64,000 nucleotides of DNA from Moniliophthora roreri (lineage: Eukaryota > Basidiomycota > Agaricomycetes > Agaricales > Marasmiaceae): contig LATX02000223.1 of the NCBI GenBank assembly GCA_001466705.2, positions 1-64,000 on the forward strand, written 5' to 3'. Shown here in pieces: positions 12,446-24,109 of the stretch. A program made the translations under genes and the position numbers. Each line of letters opens with the position of its first letter. The first letter of the stretch is position 1. The notes beneath the pieces were generated by a model. It was not told the DNA's origin, searched no databases, and saw nothing but the letters and a program-made list of their open reading frames with translations.

Positions 12446-12631
12446 TGCAGTTGTGTGGAGAAGATGGGAGACGACTGCAAGTGAAAATTTTAGGTGCGCT
12501 TACTTCCGCATTTGGTCATATATTAAGTAATATATAAGAGCGCCCACTGAGCGCTGCAACACGGGTCACTTACCTCTAACTTACTAAGACTATACGCACT
12601 TGGCCTTTATATATCAAGTTTTTGGACCCCC

Positions 12632-13186
12632 TTGTTTTCGTCTTTCCTCGCTCCCCACTATTGTCCACCTCGTTCACCATACCGCTCTCGATTCTTAAAC
12701 ATGCATCCCGACTCCCTCGAGTCTTCTGTCTCGCTCAACTCTATCAGCTCCATTGATCGGAACCGGTCACTATACCAACTGCATCCATTGATGTCGCTTC
12801 CAATCCCAGTATTCCCTCAAAGTGGCTTGTTCACACAATCCTCATTGTATTTTCATCTGTCGGCCTTTCTCCATGGCCAGTGGTTGACGATATTATCCAT
12901 ACCTATTAAGGATGCTATCCCCATCCTCACGCTACACGGCCTTCTCGCCTCCGAGTCCTTGCAGTGCGCTTTTCTGCAGACCTACATGAGTTCTCTTGTG
13001 TCATTAACCCTTGACGACGGTAGCAGCCATTTACATGAATGGAAACTTCCTTTGACTGTGGTGATAGACATGTTTGCGCTCAGGTCCTGCTTCTCCCTCT
13101 CCTTCCTTTTCTGGGATGATCCGCAGGTGTTCCAGAATGCGCCACAATCAATCATGCACAATTACATCACTCCATATGTGTTTTAG
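12632..13186 (+). CDS. Hypothetical ORF, doubtful
   Basis: An open frame of 184 codons follows a short TATA-like stretch (TATATATCAAG, near 12607). No domain is recognised. A second ATG at 12701 (MHPDSLESSVSLNSIS) gives a more protein-like serine-rich start. The middle part holds a hydrophobic segment. CpG content is normal here, unlike the transposons to the left. It may be a diverged gene fragment or chance. Downstream to 13738 nothing else is recognised. Confidence 0.25.
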   Translation: MFSSFLAPHYCPPRSPYRSRFLNMHPDSLESSVSLNSISSIDRNRSLYQLHPLMSLPIPVFPQSGLFTQSSLYFHLSAFLHGQWLTILSIPIKDAIPILTLHGLLASESLQCAFLQTYMSSLVSLTLDDGSSHLHEWKLPLTVVIDMFALRSCFSLSFLFWDDPQVFQNAPQSIMHNYITPYVF

Positions 13187-13738
13187 ACAGAGACATGCAG
13201 ATTCTGATCCCTGTTCAAATGAACCCGATGGGGGACTCGAATTGTTATTGAAGCCGAGGTACGAAGGGCCGAGAGACGAGAGTATTGGCATGGTAATGAG
13301 GATAAGTTGGCGATTAGCTCCTTTCCTACTCCTCGCGATTGTCGCCTGACAAGGTCGAAGCACATTGTTGATGCCATTGTAGTGTTTCAACCCGCAGGAA
13401 TCAGTAAAATATGGATGCTACACCCTACCTCCATGCTACTGCTGGGAGAAATCTTTGTTGAAGACGGGACGTGAAAACACCACCCTATCCGCATCACGAA
13501 TTACCCAAAAATGATCTTGAGTTCATACGAATTTTGTTGCAGTCGGTAGAGGCGTTCTGAACATGTCTCCAACTTGAGGGCAGGACACATTACTGCCTTC
13601 AACATGCAAGGATCAGCCAGGAATAATTTTAATGAAAGGCGAACATTGTCATGGATGGGATGGGAGAGGTCTTCTGAACGCAGAACGTAGCATCATTGAT
13701 ATTTGCTCACTAACCAGTGACTCCCAGTGGGATTTTAG

Positions 13739-13960
13739 TTGACGGTATCTGATGGAAACCGATGGAAACCGACGAGCTCTAATCACATTGTATAACATCA
13801 GATGGCATAGGATAACATTGTTAAGTCGGAATTTTTTCGATGCTATCCGATGCTATCCTATGCCATTCGATGTATCCTGCGTAGGTGTTTGTAGGTGTCA
13901 TTATTCATTGGGTTTCATCGGATAGCATTAGAAAATATTATATTTCATTGAGTACTTCTA
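13739..13960. repeat. ATCGGAT/GGCAT motif cluster with imperfect hairpin
   Basis: TAACATCAGATGGCATAGGA (13792-13811) is an imperfect inverted copy of the block at about 13838-13881 containing GATGCTATCCTATGCCATTC. Related motifs (CATCGGATAGCATT) continue to 13931 and recur as a second cluster at 14735-14812. It may be the remains of a miniature element. No ends or target duplication are clear. Confidence 0.4.
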
Positions 13961-15124
13961 CAATACATTACATTTGAGACACCATAATAATCAACAAGTC
14001 TGAGGGGAAGTCCCAATGTCATATGCCTCCAAACCCCCTGCCCTGACTACACAAACCCTTGGCCCAACACCTCGTGCAACCCTCTGCCCAACGCCCAACC
14101 CATTCGTCATTCCGTGAGTCCTGACTTGTACATTGACAGTCAGCGACATGGAATAAGCCAATCATGAGGGTCTGAAACTTACCAGTTATGTGGCTTCCAA
14201 GATTGCAGTGTTCTGTGGTACCTCTCAGCGCGGTACAAGGGAACAAGAGAGAAGCATAGTACGTACCTAGTGTCTATATCTCCTCGTCAATCTTGATGGG
14301 GGAGGGGCTTCACCTTGAGTTGTATGAGACCTACTATATTTCGTTAGTAGTTTTGATTGTGTGAAAGTCGCCGCAAGCGTACCGAAAGCCGATCCTACTA
14401 GTAAAAGCTCAGATTAATCCATCCTTGATGCGTGTCGTGATATGGGGCCGGGAAATTGGCGACATGGCAGAGAAAAGGGGAGATGGTAGTGATTGGAAAG
14501 AAGGAGGTGGAGATGGTGGTTGAGTAGAGAGAGACAGAGATGGTGGTTGAAAAGAAAGAGAGGAGCATGGGAAAGTTTAGGGCAGGCCTGAGAAATTGAA
14601 CAGCGCACGTACCACAGAATGACTTTGTTAATTTTTTCTCGCTAAATCCCACCAGTCGTGTCAAATTTAGGATAGGTGTATGTCTAAGTCATGTATGGTG
14701 GAGAGAAAGTTTTGTTGCCAGGGCATTGAATGGGCATCGGATAACATCAGACAGACATCGGATTTGCCGCATTTCATCAGATGTCATCGGATGGCATTGA
14801 ATAACATCGAAGCACATCTCGTTGGGGGTAACTTCTCAATACGTCTCTGTGACAGAAAAGCTGAGAATCTCACATTCACACATACCACCTAGAGATTGTA
14901 GGAATTTTTTTTCCTGAAAGAATTGTGGGTTTAAAGGTACCAGTGATACAAGGTTCGGATCGTCTTTGACACCACCAGGGTCAGAAACTAGAGCAAGCAT
15001 AGCTACATTCTCTGCTGCTCTGCGATGTAAGGCAGCAGAAGTGCATTGTTTCAGGTCTAGAGTGTACTAATGTCCTTGTCGGAAGAATGAGGTCTCGGTA
15101 TCCGTTCTTCAAGGGGTAAGTGGT
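13961..15124. other. No gene recognised
   Basis: The stretch contains a purine-rich run at 14460-14575 (GGAGATGG and GAGAGA units) and the second ATCGGAT cluster near 14735-14812. Open frames are short and show no domain. Confidence 0.4.
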
Positions 15125-15132
15125 GATTTTGA

Positions 15133-15784
15133 TAGGGCCCGTTACCGTACCCGTACACTGCTGTCTATACTGGGTCGTGTATATGGACCCATAGTGTCGC
15201 CAAAAAAAGATGGGAGAAGTACGGTGTGGTTTACGACCGTAATACGGTCCAGGTGGGTGCTTAACGTGGCGATGGCCTCCAAAGTGGGGAAAATGCCATC
15301 GCATGACTTTTTTTTTTTTTGGTTCTTCAACATCCTTTCACGTCGCCCAAGCCAGTTTGAAGTACCGCCTTTGCCAACGCCATCAGCGCCAGCAAAGAGA
15401 GGTCATGCCCACCTTCTGGTTCCTTCATCAAACTTATACTAGGCTGATGGAAATTTTGAGTAAAGGTGAATGGATCACTAGACGAAGGTGAGCCATTGGT
15501 CTTTTCATACATATACCCATATTAATAACTCTTACAGTCTTTAATGACCTGGCACAGACTTGGCAGAGCTGCAGATGGTCTCAATCGGCTAATTTCTTCA
15601 CTAGATTTGAACCCTCTTTGGATTGTAACTGTATATACGGTTGACGGTACAGTTGCGACCCCATACCCGTACCGTTGAGGCGGTCATGGTGGGCTTGTAC
15701 GGTATGGCTATGGGCCTGCCTGTACACCTTACGACCCGTAACTTTTACGACCGTACCTGTATATGGGTACAGTAATGAGCCCTA
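15133..15784. mobile_element. hAT-type MITE, GTACGGTA-rich family
   Basis: The ends are TAGGGCCCGTTACCGTACCC and, reverse-complemented, TAGGGCTCATTACTGTACCC, 17 of 20 identical. The flanking 8-mers are GATTTTGA (15125-15132) and AATTTTGA (15785-15792), seven of eight identical. TAGGG ends with 8-base duplications are the hAT pattern. The subterminal DNA is packed with GTACGGT and CCGTACC repeats on both strands, likely transposase-binding sites in the parent element. There is no coding capacity. A relative lies at 38270-39027. Confidence 0.75.
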
Positions 15785-15792
15785 AATTTTGA

Positions 15793-17516
15793 CCTCAGTT
15801 GGCCAGATGTCTCGCTCCATCTTTTGGTGTCATACTGCACTACAGGAAAGTGGAGGTAATACGTGAGCCAAACACAGGCCAGCCATGAGGCAGAAGATAT
15901 CCATTGTACTTACTCGCCTTCAATCTCTTCAGCCAATCATTATGTTCAAGGGCCACAAAAAACATGCTGAACATCAGTATTCTCACAGACCACACACAAA
16001 ACATCTGCCAGAGAGATAACCAATCAACAATGCCACAATGGTGAGGGGATCATAGATGTACAGATCGTTCCCAATTAAATAGATACTACAGTATTCTTCG
16101 TCCGGTCAGCGGGGGCGCAGCAACTCCAAAGGACCTTGACACTTTTACCAGTTATCCAATCTTTCCGCCTGGAGATATCCTAGAAAACCTGCTCGAAGTA
16201 GCACGAGGACCAGTCACGGTTAACACTTTGTGCTGTGCTAATCAAATCCCCCATCAGCGTCTAGTGGTCCTTCATTTTCCTTGCTTAATCGAGACAAGAT
16301 GATGTTGCAAGGCATTCTGGGTTTGTGGAGAATGCAGGGAGTACCTGCGTATAACACCACTAGAGAATGATGAAACACGGCAAATTCCATTGAGTTCATT
16401 ATTTTTGCACAGGTGGTGGGAACCGGGTTTCTGAATTAATAAGAATAAGAAGTATATTTGAAAGAGTTTGCCCCATAGCTTCTGGAAGATTCTATCCAGC
16501 AGACATGTCAATCAGTAGCAACAGCATAACGGAAGATGATCACTCACGAAACATCACTCCTGAGCCTTCTGTCTACCATATGGGTACTTCACTGACGAAC
16601 AGCGCTGGGACCTTACACGTTTTCATGCATAAATCCTAGATCCCCCCGAATTCTCCAGGTCCAGGGTCGACATGCTCAAGACACGGGTATTGGTATCAAC
16701 AGCCATATATGAGTGCCCAGTAGTCCATGCTTATTTTCTTTGCCTGTTTCGGGCGACAGGGTTCCTTGTTGATGATGGAGGAAAGCACTCTGGATTTGCA
16801 GAATGAGTTATGGTTTCCAAGTCAGAAACGAGAACGTAGATGTTATATATGTCTTTCTCTGTAATGGAACAGATATTAATTCTGCCTCAAATCAGTGGCA
16901 AAACAAATGAACACATCGAGAAGGACAAGAAGAGTAAGGTCGCAACACATTGGATGTGTCTCCACACCATATCTACGACAATATCAGTTTGGGGGTCACT
17001 AGCTGTTTGCCTGAGTCCTGGTGAATTCATAGCTATTGATCTGAATGTTAGCACAACACACCTATCGGGGTAGTACTGAGTCTACCGACAAAACATAACC
17101 TATCACATCCTCCAGCCCAGCCATATGCAAACGAACCAGTAGCCAGACAGAATTAGCATGTGGACATGTTTCAACCTGGAAGGCTCAAGCTAGAATGTAC
17201 CCAGACAGGTTCGGGAAATGTGAAAAGGAACCTTAGAAACCTGAGTCTTAAGGGTGAAGGAGGTGCTTCAGCAGTTAACATACACTAGAAGATATCCTGA
17301 TCAACTATTCGAGAACCACTTCATTCCCTGGGTCATAAGGAGGGGGCAATCCAGCTTGTAGATGCGGCGTTCGTTAGTGAAGTTAATACAATACGAGCTG
17401 CAATTGGACACACCTCTAGAAGAAGACAGACTAGACTCCTGAGTGGGTTTACAAAGGGGAGGGAGGAAGTACTATGAACGTACCGTGCTGCTGACTTGCA
17501 GCATCAGAAAGTATTA
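15793..17516. other. No gene recognised
   Basis: Both strands were read. Only short frames occur (for example minus 16272-16511 and plus 16840-17073), and none has a domain, a convincing splice pattern or a family resemblance. Confidence 0.4.
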
Positions 17517-17521
17517 GGGTC

Positions 17522-18171
17522 TGTTACAGTTTTTCAACTATCAGACATTTTCTTTTCCACTTTTCCGCTTTCTGTTTCTTGTACTACCATTTTGGGTGTT
17601 GTTACAGTTTTTCAACTATCAGACATTTTCTTTTCCACTTTTCCGCTTTCTGTTTCTTGTACTACCATTTTGGGTGACTTAGCGCCCAACAATATGTTTC
17701 TTCTTGACATCTGGACTTATCCACATTCCCAGTACCCCTTTCCCTCTTCAATATTTATGACATCATCATGACTTTATTTTATTCTATTAGTTTCTATCTC
17801 CTTCCAATGACATCGCTTATGATGTCAAGTTCCTTATTTACGACTTCATCGACATTCTACCACATTCCATTGCTTTCTACTTGTTTAACAAACAACGATG
17901 TCAATCTTGCAGTTTGTATCCAAACGAGTAGCTACAAAGAGTGTATAAGTAGATAGTTTTCTAGGTCTAAGCTCTTCAGCTTGACCTAGTTTAATCAAAC
18001 TTATGTTTAGCCAACGAACGAACTTCTGAACTCTAGCTTTTCTAAAGCTAGCTCTCTAACTTGAATCTTGCTCCTTCAGGAAGGGAATTTTCCTTTCTTG
18101 TCGAAGTTAACTCCGCATCACTATGTCAAGTGGTGTTGGGTTGTTGTCGTTGCTGCACAAGTAACGTAACA
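17522..18171 (+). repeat. Solo LTR of the Ty3/gypsy family with internal tandem duplication
   Basis: It begins TGTTACAGTTTTTC and ends GTAACGTAACA, and 5-base repeats GGGTC flank it (17517-17521 and 18172-18176). About 84 bases at the start are duplicated in tandem (copies near 17522-17602 and 17603-17683). It shares the ACATCTGGAC block, the GTATAAGTAGATAG promoter-like block and the CTAAGCT..CAGCTTGACCT block with the full element at 24-31.7 kb. Overall similarity is only partial, so it is an older or separate subfamily. Confidence 0.85.
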
Positions 18172-18176
18172 GGGTC

Positions 18177-18665
18177 TGGGATGAAGCAGCACACACCATC
18201 TCCAATGTGTATTAACGTTAACGCTCCTTTGTGTTGAACCAAGAACTCTGAGTCCCATCCTAATAAACTTTGAAGCATTTGTGACAATGATTCAAGTTTG
18301 TGGTTTTTGTTTAGACGCACAACAGATGCATTGGCAAGACAGCAAAATGGGAAATCCTCCCATAGTATACATCTCGTTGCGACACGACGGCAGCTTCCCA
18401 TGCTCTGCCGCTACCCCACAATGTCGACAAATAAAGGAGCAGTGAGTCGACCCAAGATGCATACGAAAGCTTTTCAAGATTCCACAGGGCTTACCCAAGA
18501 CATGCAAGGCCGGGAAAGCAGTAAGCGAAGCGGAATTTGGTTCTGACTACAGTTCCAGAAAAGCTTCTTTTAAAAGAAACAACATGTGTATTTGAAAACA
18601 TATGGGGAAATGGTCAAGACACCCCGCTTAGGATCGAATTCATAGCAAGGCATAGTATGTAGAAT
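18177..18665. other. No gene recognised
   Basis: Only short overlapping frames are present on both strands, without a recognisable domain. Confidence 0.4.
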
Positions 18666-19506
18666 TTACGAGGATCCCGGAGTCATGCTAGAATATTGGT
18701 TTTTACACGTCTTCTCGTGTCATTTGATGTCTGACAGGGTGACAGTTCTTGTTAGACAATAAGAACACTGATATTGCCTGTTGCCAAGATGAGAATCAAT
18801 ATGATCTGGAAATGTGTTAGACTTCAGCGAACTTCATAGAACGTGTGGCGAAAATCTTACTCTTTAGATTATGGCTCGTGGTGAATGTAGCCTGACATGG
18901 CGGGAAGCTGGTGCATCTGTAGAGGTGACCTGACCTTGTCGGACGTCGTCTTCGCATACTTGCGTCCATGACACCTCCAGTGGCAACAATCTGTTTGATT
19001 ATGTGAGGCTGTCCATTGGGCGCCGGAACGCTCTCTGCGGTGTTGTTGGTGGTGGAGAGAGGGTAGGTAGTATCATACCGATAATCCGAGTCAGAACAAG
19101 ACCAGGTTGTACCTGCTGGGATGTGCGAGGATCAAGCAGCATTGGCAGCAAGAGGAGATTCCCCTCTATACACCTCCGTCTCGAGACATTGGTGATTGGA
19201 GTTGGGGAACAATGGGCTGGTAGCTGTGTTCATATAATCATGGGATCCGACCCCATAGGATGCGCAATAATTGTTGAACATGCTTTGACCATATCCGGAG
19301 TTCAGGGCAGAGACTAGTTGACCATTTGAAAAGTCAGCCTGAGAGAGATCATCCACATTCCTGACTACATTGGGATGACTCTCCTCAACTTGATTGGATG
19401 GATATGAATTGGTAGATCCTGCACTGTTCATAGTAGGATAGTAATACAACGGTCCATAATAGTAGAATTGGTGGTCGGAATAAGTGACAGGACTTGGGGA
19501 AAGAAG
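18666..19506 (-). pseudogene. C2H2 zinc-finger transcription-factor pseudogene
   Basis: This is a paralogue of the intact gene at 60753-61762. Exon 2 (18861-19506) holds YYYGPLYYYPTMNSAG, PNGQPHIIKQIVATGG, MDASMRRRRPTRS and the first finger start LYRCTSFPPCQATFTTSHNL. The intron (18806-18860, GTAAG..CCAG) splits the finger at the family position. Exon 3 (18666-18805) completes it with HIDSH and gives a second finger CSYCLTRTVTLSDIK then HEKTC. Two in-frame TGA codons (19132-19134 and 18720-18722) replace positions that are CGA or another codon in the intact copy; the second removes the Arg before finger His. The first exon was not found. It would have bound DNA in the nucleus and is inactive as read. 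Confidence 0.8.
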
Positions 19507-22175
19507 CTAGAAGTCTTCGAGATTTTGCCCGCTGTGGTGTCATGAAATGAGTGACGAGCTGCATCAGTTAAAAAGGTGAGCGCATACTAAGCATCGACGT
19601 GAAATCTTTGATCCCATCCTTCCGACATGGAGTGTTGATATCGACAATGCTGGTTTTCAAATGATATTCAAGGAGATCGCCTAAGAAAAGGAGCTTGAAG
19701 CATCCTAGTGTCATCTAGCCTTTAATATGTATTTTTAGGTGGAGGGCAACAATCACTTTGAACCAATCCTATACCCACATTGTGACAGGCCAGCCTGCCT
19801 GCTGTAGAATGAACTGTAAGTCACATTAAATACAGGTGCTCAACTCAAAATGGTTTGACCATCAATGACGATTTGATGTTCCTGTAAAGTTTCAATATGT
19901 TAGCTTAGTTCGGACACCTACTATACCCCTGAAAAACTCATTGTGAGATCCTCTGACATCATCCATAGTAAATCCAGATGGCAGACATTCGAAATCTTGA
20001 TTCAGGTGCACAGCAACTCCTGGTCAGAGACCCCTACCCGAATCCTAGGCCATTCTGTCACAAATAGGGGGGATTTTTGAGGAGATTTGGCAAATATCAG
20101 GTCAAGCCTTGAGTCGACCACATGGCGGCTGCTACACTCTCACCTGCCTCTCGCTCACCTAAATTATTCAAATAAAATTCACATCCTGAACTGCAGTGAT
20201 TGTCAGGCCTTCAATTGTCAATACTCCACAGAGGTGATCTCATGGAATAAGCAGTAACAGATTCAGAGCATCGACCATAGCGCAGCGCAGCGTCACTGCA
20301 ACAATTGAGAAATTGGCAGAAATAGAAAATTAGGTTACTTCTCTCGGAGGACTGCGGTTCTGGTATTCAGTTGGCTGCAGACGCCCGTACTGCCAGCTCA
20401 TACAGCAAAAGTCAGCCCAGTGACAAAAAACCTTCGCGTGCAGGTAAATGCCATTGAATCCAGCCATGCATATATATACTAATAATAGGAAGAGCTGGAA
20501 GTGAGCAGACGATATGGGTAATGAGTAACGAACAATATCAGATGCTGCCTTTGACAAGGGAAATGAAAAGAGGCCAGTGACCTGGACCACAGATAAATGA
20601 AGATGAGATGTTAAGCATGTGATAATATGAGGGAAATGACAAGCGGGCTTGGCTGGTGTTCTGATATGCTAGATTCTCTGTATGTTTCTGAACCTTAGAG
20701 GATGTGAGAAGACCTCATTGAACCCACACTTTTTCTGAAGGTGCTGCCTTGTAAAGACTCACAGAGCAAGCTCTGACATTGTGCTAAAGAGCATCAGCAT
20801 CGCTCGATTAAAGAATTAACAATGATAACACACCGAGACTCGTCCCTTCTGCACCGGAAGTGCCAGTGAATCATGTAGCTAAGATCCAACAAAAATTTTT
20901 CAAGCTCCACGCCGGCAGTATATCCACTATCGCTTTTCACTGGTAGCTTCCCAACTAACGTTCTGTATACCGAGAGTAAAGACAGCTGTCCATCGTGGCG
21001 AGAGGCTCATCAGAGTTCGACACCGAGCTTCATATTGAAGGGTTGCACAAAGCTGTTTTTGTTAAATGAGTCTAAAGGGAACAGAAAGACCACACTCGGG
21101 GCATACCATTCAACCTATTCAAACATTCATCATACTGATTTGCTAGCCAGCAAGTTTGAAAATCCTTGCAACATCAATGGGGCTGTCCTTCTTCTCTTCT
21201 TCTCTAGCTAGCAATGTTTCAGATAGTTTGAATCCACTTGAGCGAGGGTGTCACACTCGTCTTTCCTGATTATCCGCATGGCAAGTGAGTAAGTCCTTTC
21301 CTGGTCCTTTCCGAGGCCTTCACAACGGCCTGCCTGAGTTCACTGTCCTGACAAGCAAAACGAGTGCCGGTCAACCGCTGACATTGAGTTAGAAGGCGAA
21401 ATACAAGGAATATTATTACTTACCCTACTAGACTGTTCAATATCATTAAACAAACCATCTATTCTTCCATTTCAGACCCTTACTGGTCCGAGGCACCTTG
21501 TGAGTGAGAAAGGCTTAATGCAATTTCTGCAGATTAGAGAATGGGTACATAAGATTGTGAATTGTGAACAAGGCGGCACTTTGGGAAGCAGGCCACTTGT
21601 ACATGCAGAGCCGCTCATAGCCGAGCTGACACTACATAACAAGCTTGAATCCAGATTGTTGCTCGATACCTTGGGTGTCAGAGGATGTGATTTAATTCAA
21701 TGGAAGAAGCCAACTCCTTCTGGTGAGTACATGCTTCCTCCATCAACATGCTTGACATTCCTTGTTTTATCCAGTGATTCCCATGCTGGCCGCTTCTTGC
21801 CTTGCCTACAGTTACCTCCGCGAAGAACTGATGGTTCTACCCCATTGCTGTGGCCTTCCATAATGAGTCACAACAATGTGTTCCTTACTGGATGTAAGTA
21901 TGACAGTGTTGTCTAGGAAGTTCAATTGGGGACCCGTTTTCATCATCAAGAGTGTGAGGTAAAGAAGGGGGAAGATCGTTTGATGTGTCAACCCTAATGG
22001 GGAAGTATGCAACTATTACCCGATTTTGAGTCCCTCAACCTGATTAGCGTGCTCTCTTCCTACTGGACAAATACTGATGTTTGATGTGCTCTGGCTATAT
22101 ATCACAGTGGAGAACTCTGGTTGGCAAGTTCTGTGGTACGAATATGTATCTTCTCGTTGCTCAATCGTGATGGAA
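19507..22175. other. No gene recognised; one doubtful ORF
   Basis: A plus frame at 21500-21916 (138 codons) is the longest, with no domain or family resemblance. A minus frame at 20330-20590 has a hydrophobic middle but no support. Nothing else is seen on either strand. Confidence 0.35.
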
Positions 22176-22300
22176 ATCAGAATTACTCCCAAGAGGTTGG
22201 CAGAAAAAAATTTGCTCCAAAAGTGCCCAAAGACGGCAAAAAAAAAAAGCCAGGAAAGTGGCAGGCTGCCACGACTGTAGTCAGAGTAGGTATTACTGAT
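22176..22300. mobile_element. Small inverted-repeat element, relative of 52135-52266
   Basis: The ends ATCAGAATTACTCCC and ATCAGTAATACC (reverse-complemented right end) are inverted. The inner AAGTGGCAGGC and CTTTCCTGGCTTTTTT blocks match the same inner blocks of the 132-base element at 52135-52266. It has no coding capacity. The ends are less clear than in the second copy. Confidence 0.4.
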
Positions 22301-23345
22301 TTTGGGTGACATGTAGCAGCAGAATGGAGGGCTCCCGCGAGTTGGAACTTGGAGACCTCTGAATATTATGTTTCTTTGATCTACTTGACCATCAAAGGGG
22401 GATGGGGATGGCTGCCGATATATGACGTTGCCGAAAAGGTGATTGAAACGTGTGTAGCCTTAAGTACTAGAGACAATCAAGGTTTAATAGCTTGTATTCA
22501 CTGGACTTGAATTTATCCCTATGATCATGATCAAAGCAAGGGCTCTTGCAAGGGCAGTGCATTGGACAGCCGATATGGCCAACCCAAGTGATCGCCTAGC
22601 TTCCAGCCAAAGCTTGCCAACCTTCTCATGGGAATAAGCGCTTGAAGAGTAAACAATGCATTCTCCGAAATGATTGGAGACCATCCTGCGTTTCTACCCT
22701 ACATCCATGCTTTTCGCAATGCCTTTAATAGCAGACATTTCTCAGAATCGCATATCAAAGCTTCTTAGATGATAACACTGTGACGTAGACTTGTGCCCAT
22801 TCCTGTTTGGTCTCGGGGTCTGTTTATCGGAATGACGGCAAGGGGGACAATGAGGGTTATCAGAGGTTAGACTGTATGAATTGTATGTACAGGAAATGAA
22901 GATCCAGTGCAGGAAAAAACTACATATGTTTACAGCAAATTCCCTTTTTTGGTATGTGATAACCTTGACTGCGGCTTCCGTTATGAGGTTCATACAGTGC
23001 ATATTACTTTACATGCTGGTCGCGAATCAAAAATTTCCACCCCAAGAGAATATCTGACAACTGTGGTACCACTGGTGGCAGGACCCAAGAGCCATTATGT
23101 ACGTGTGATCATCTGATAGCAATTTAGATGCGAAAATGGGACGAGTCTAACAAGAAGTTCATCCACCCAATGCGAGTGATTGAATTAAAAAAAAGGGTGA
23201 ATAGGGACACATCCTACTAAGCCTATGAGGGGCTAGGTGTCTCACCAGAAGGTCGTGCTTTATGGTATTTCTTTTCGTGTGTCTTGCCATGTCATATCTG
23301 GTGTTTGATCTTGTGGGACAAAGTTCATCAGCAAATCGAAGACCT
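22301..23345. other. No gene recognised
   Basis: Only short frames are present, with nothing identifiable on either strand. Confidence 0.4.
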
Positions 23346-23672
23346 AATGATCATGGCAGAAAATGACTGAAATAGGTGATCATGGGCAAAATACATTATT
23401 ACCCATTTTGGCCTTGATAATGGCAGAAAACAGACCCCGCCTAGTGATCATGGGAGATCATGGGCAGAATGGGTGATCATTCATTTTACCCATGATTACC
23501 CATTTCCGCCATTATCATCCATTTTGCCCATGATTGCCCATTTTCATGAGAGTCGGCCGGACAGAGAAAATGTATACTGCCACCTGGCAGAATCGAACCA
23601 GTGACACCAGCATTGCTTTGTAAGCCAATGCAGGAGCTCGGGCCACAACATAACCACTGTGCCAAAGTGCCA
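23346..23672 (-). mobile_element. tRNA-derived SINE, minus strand
   Basis: On the minus strand the segment from 23672 to about 23583 looks like a diverged tRNA. A box A (TGGCACAGTGG, 23654-23664) and a box B (GGTTCGATTCT, 23589-23599) lie at RNA polymerase III spacing. The tRNA-like head has no matching acceptor ends, so it is not a working tRNA gene. The body (down to about 23346) is built of repeated ATGGGCAAAATGG and TGATCATGGG units. A SINE would depend on a partner LINE. No target duplication was confirmed. Confidence 0.6.
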
Positions 23673-24081
23673 TATAACATTTTAGTGTACACAGTACAAT
23701 ATATCCCCTCGCCTCCACAGCTAATTCAGGGAAAACCTGCATCCCCCCGGCCTTGGCTAGTGTTTTTATCAGTCAGAACATTAACCAATAAGTCCTCTCT
23801 ACCATATAGACCCCTCTCTCTGTGTTTTAGAAGGCAGAAAAAAATTGGGTCTTATGATCATCCATTTTCTTCTATTTTCTTCTATTTTCTCCCATGCTCA
23901 TTGCTCAAAATCATTTTCCTCCATTTTCCTCCATTTTCTTTCATGCTCATAGACCAAAATCATGCTGGTGCATTATTTTACATGATATAGATCAAAATAG
24001 ATAATAATACATGCTCAATAGGTGCATGATTTGCTGATGTTAGTACTGTATCTAAACTGTTTGATGCCAATGTACATATGA
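23673..24081. other. Pyrimidine-rich repeats; no gene
   Basis: CTTCTATTTT and CTCCATTTTC units repeat in tandem at about 23868-23940, followed by two short blocks related to the preceding SINE body (CATGCTCAT..AAAATCAT). No gene is recognised. Confidence 0.35.
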
Positions 24082-24109
24082 TCTAGAAATGCAGAGACTT
24101 CATCGCGGG

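Larger units (their letters stand above)
9422..12489. mobile_element. PIF/Harbinger DNA transposon, two genes, inactive
   Basis: The element holds a plus-strand DDE transposase and a minus-strand Myb/SANT gene whose stop codons are 41 bases apart. This two-gene layout is the hallmark of PIF/Harbinger. Long terminal inverted repeats are present (9450-9497 and 12398-12445) and weaker similarity continues outward. The outermost proposed ends are AATATTCTCACTTG and AATTTTCACTTG. The trinucleotide TTA flanks both (9419-9421 and 12490-12492), which is the usual Harbinger target. Both genes are broken, so the copy cannot mobilise itself. The exact ends are tentative. Confidence 0.75.

Noticed and set aside
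15133..15784. A regulatory array built from GTACGG repeats
   Set aside because: The repeats lie within matched TAGGGC ends and 8-base duplications, so a miniature hAT element explains them better.
20330..20590. A small membrane protein on the minus strand
   Set aside because: There is only one hydrophobic stretch, with no neighbours, splice signals or relatives to support it.
23583..23672. A working tRNA gene on the minus strand
   Set aside because: Box A and box B are present but the acceptor ends do not pair and the anticodon arm is unclear. It is better explained as a SINE head.
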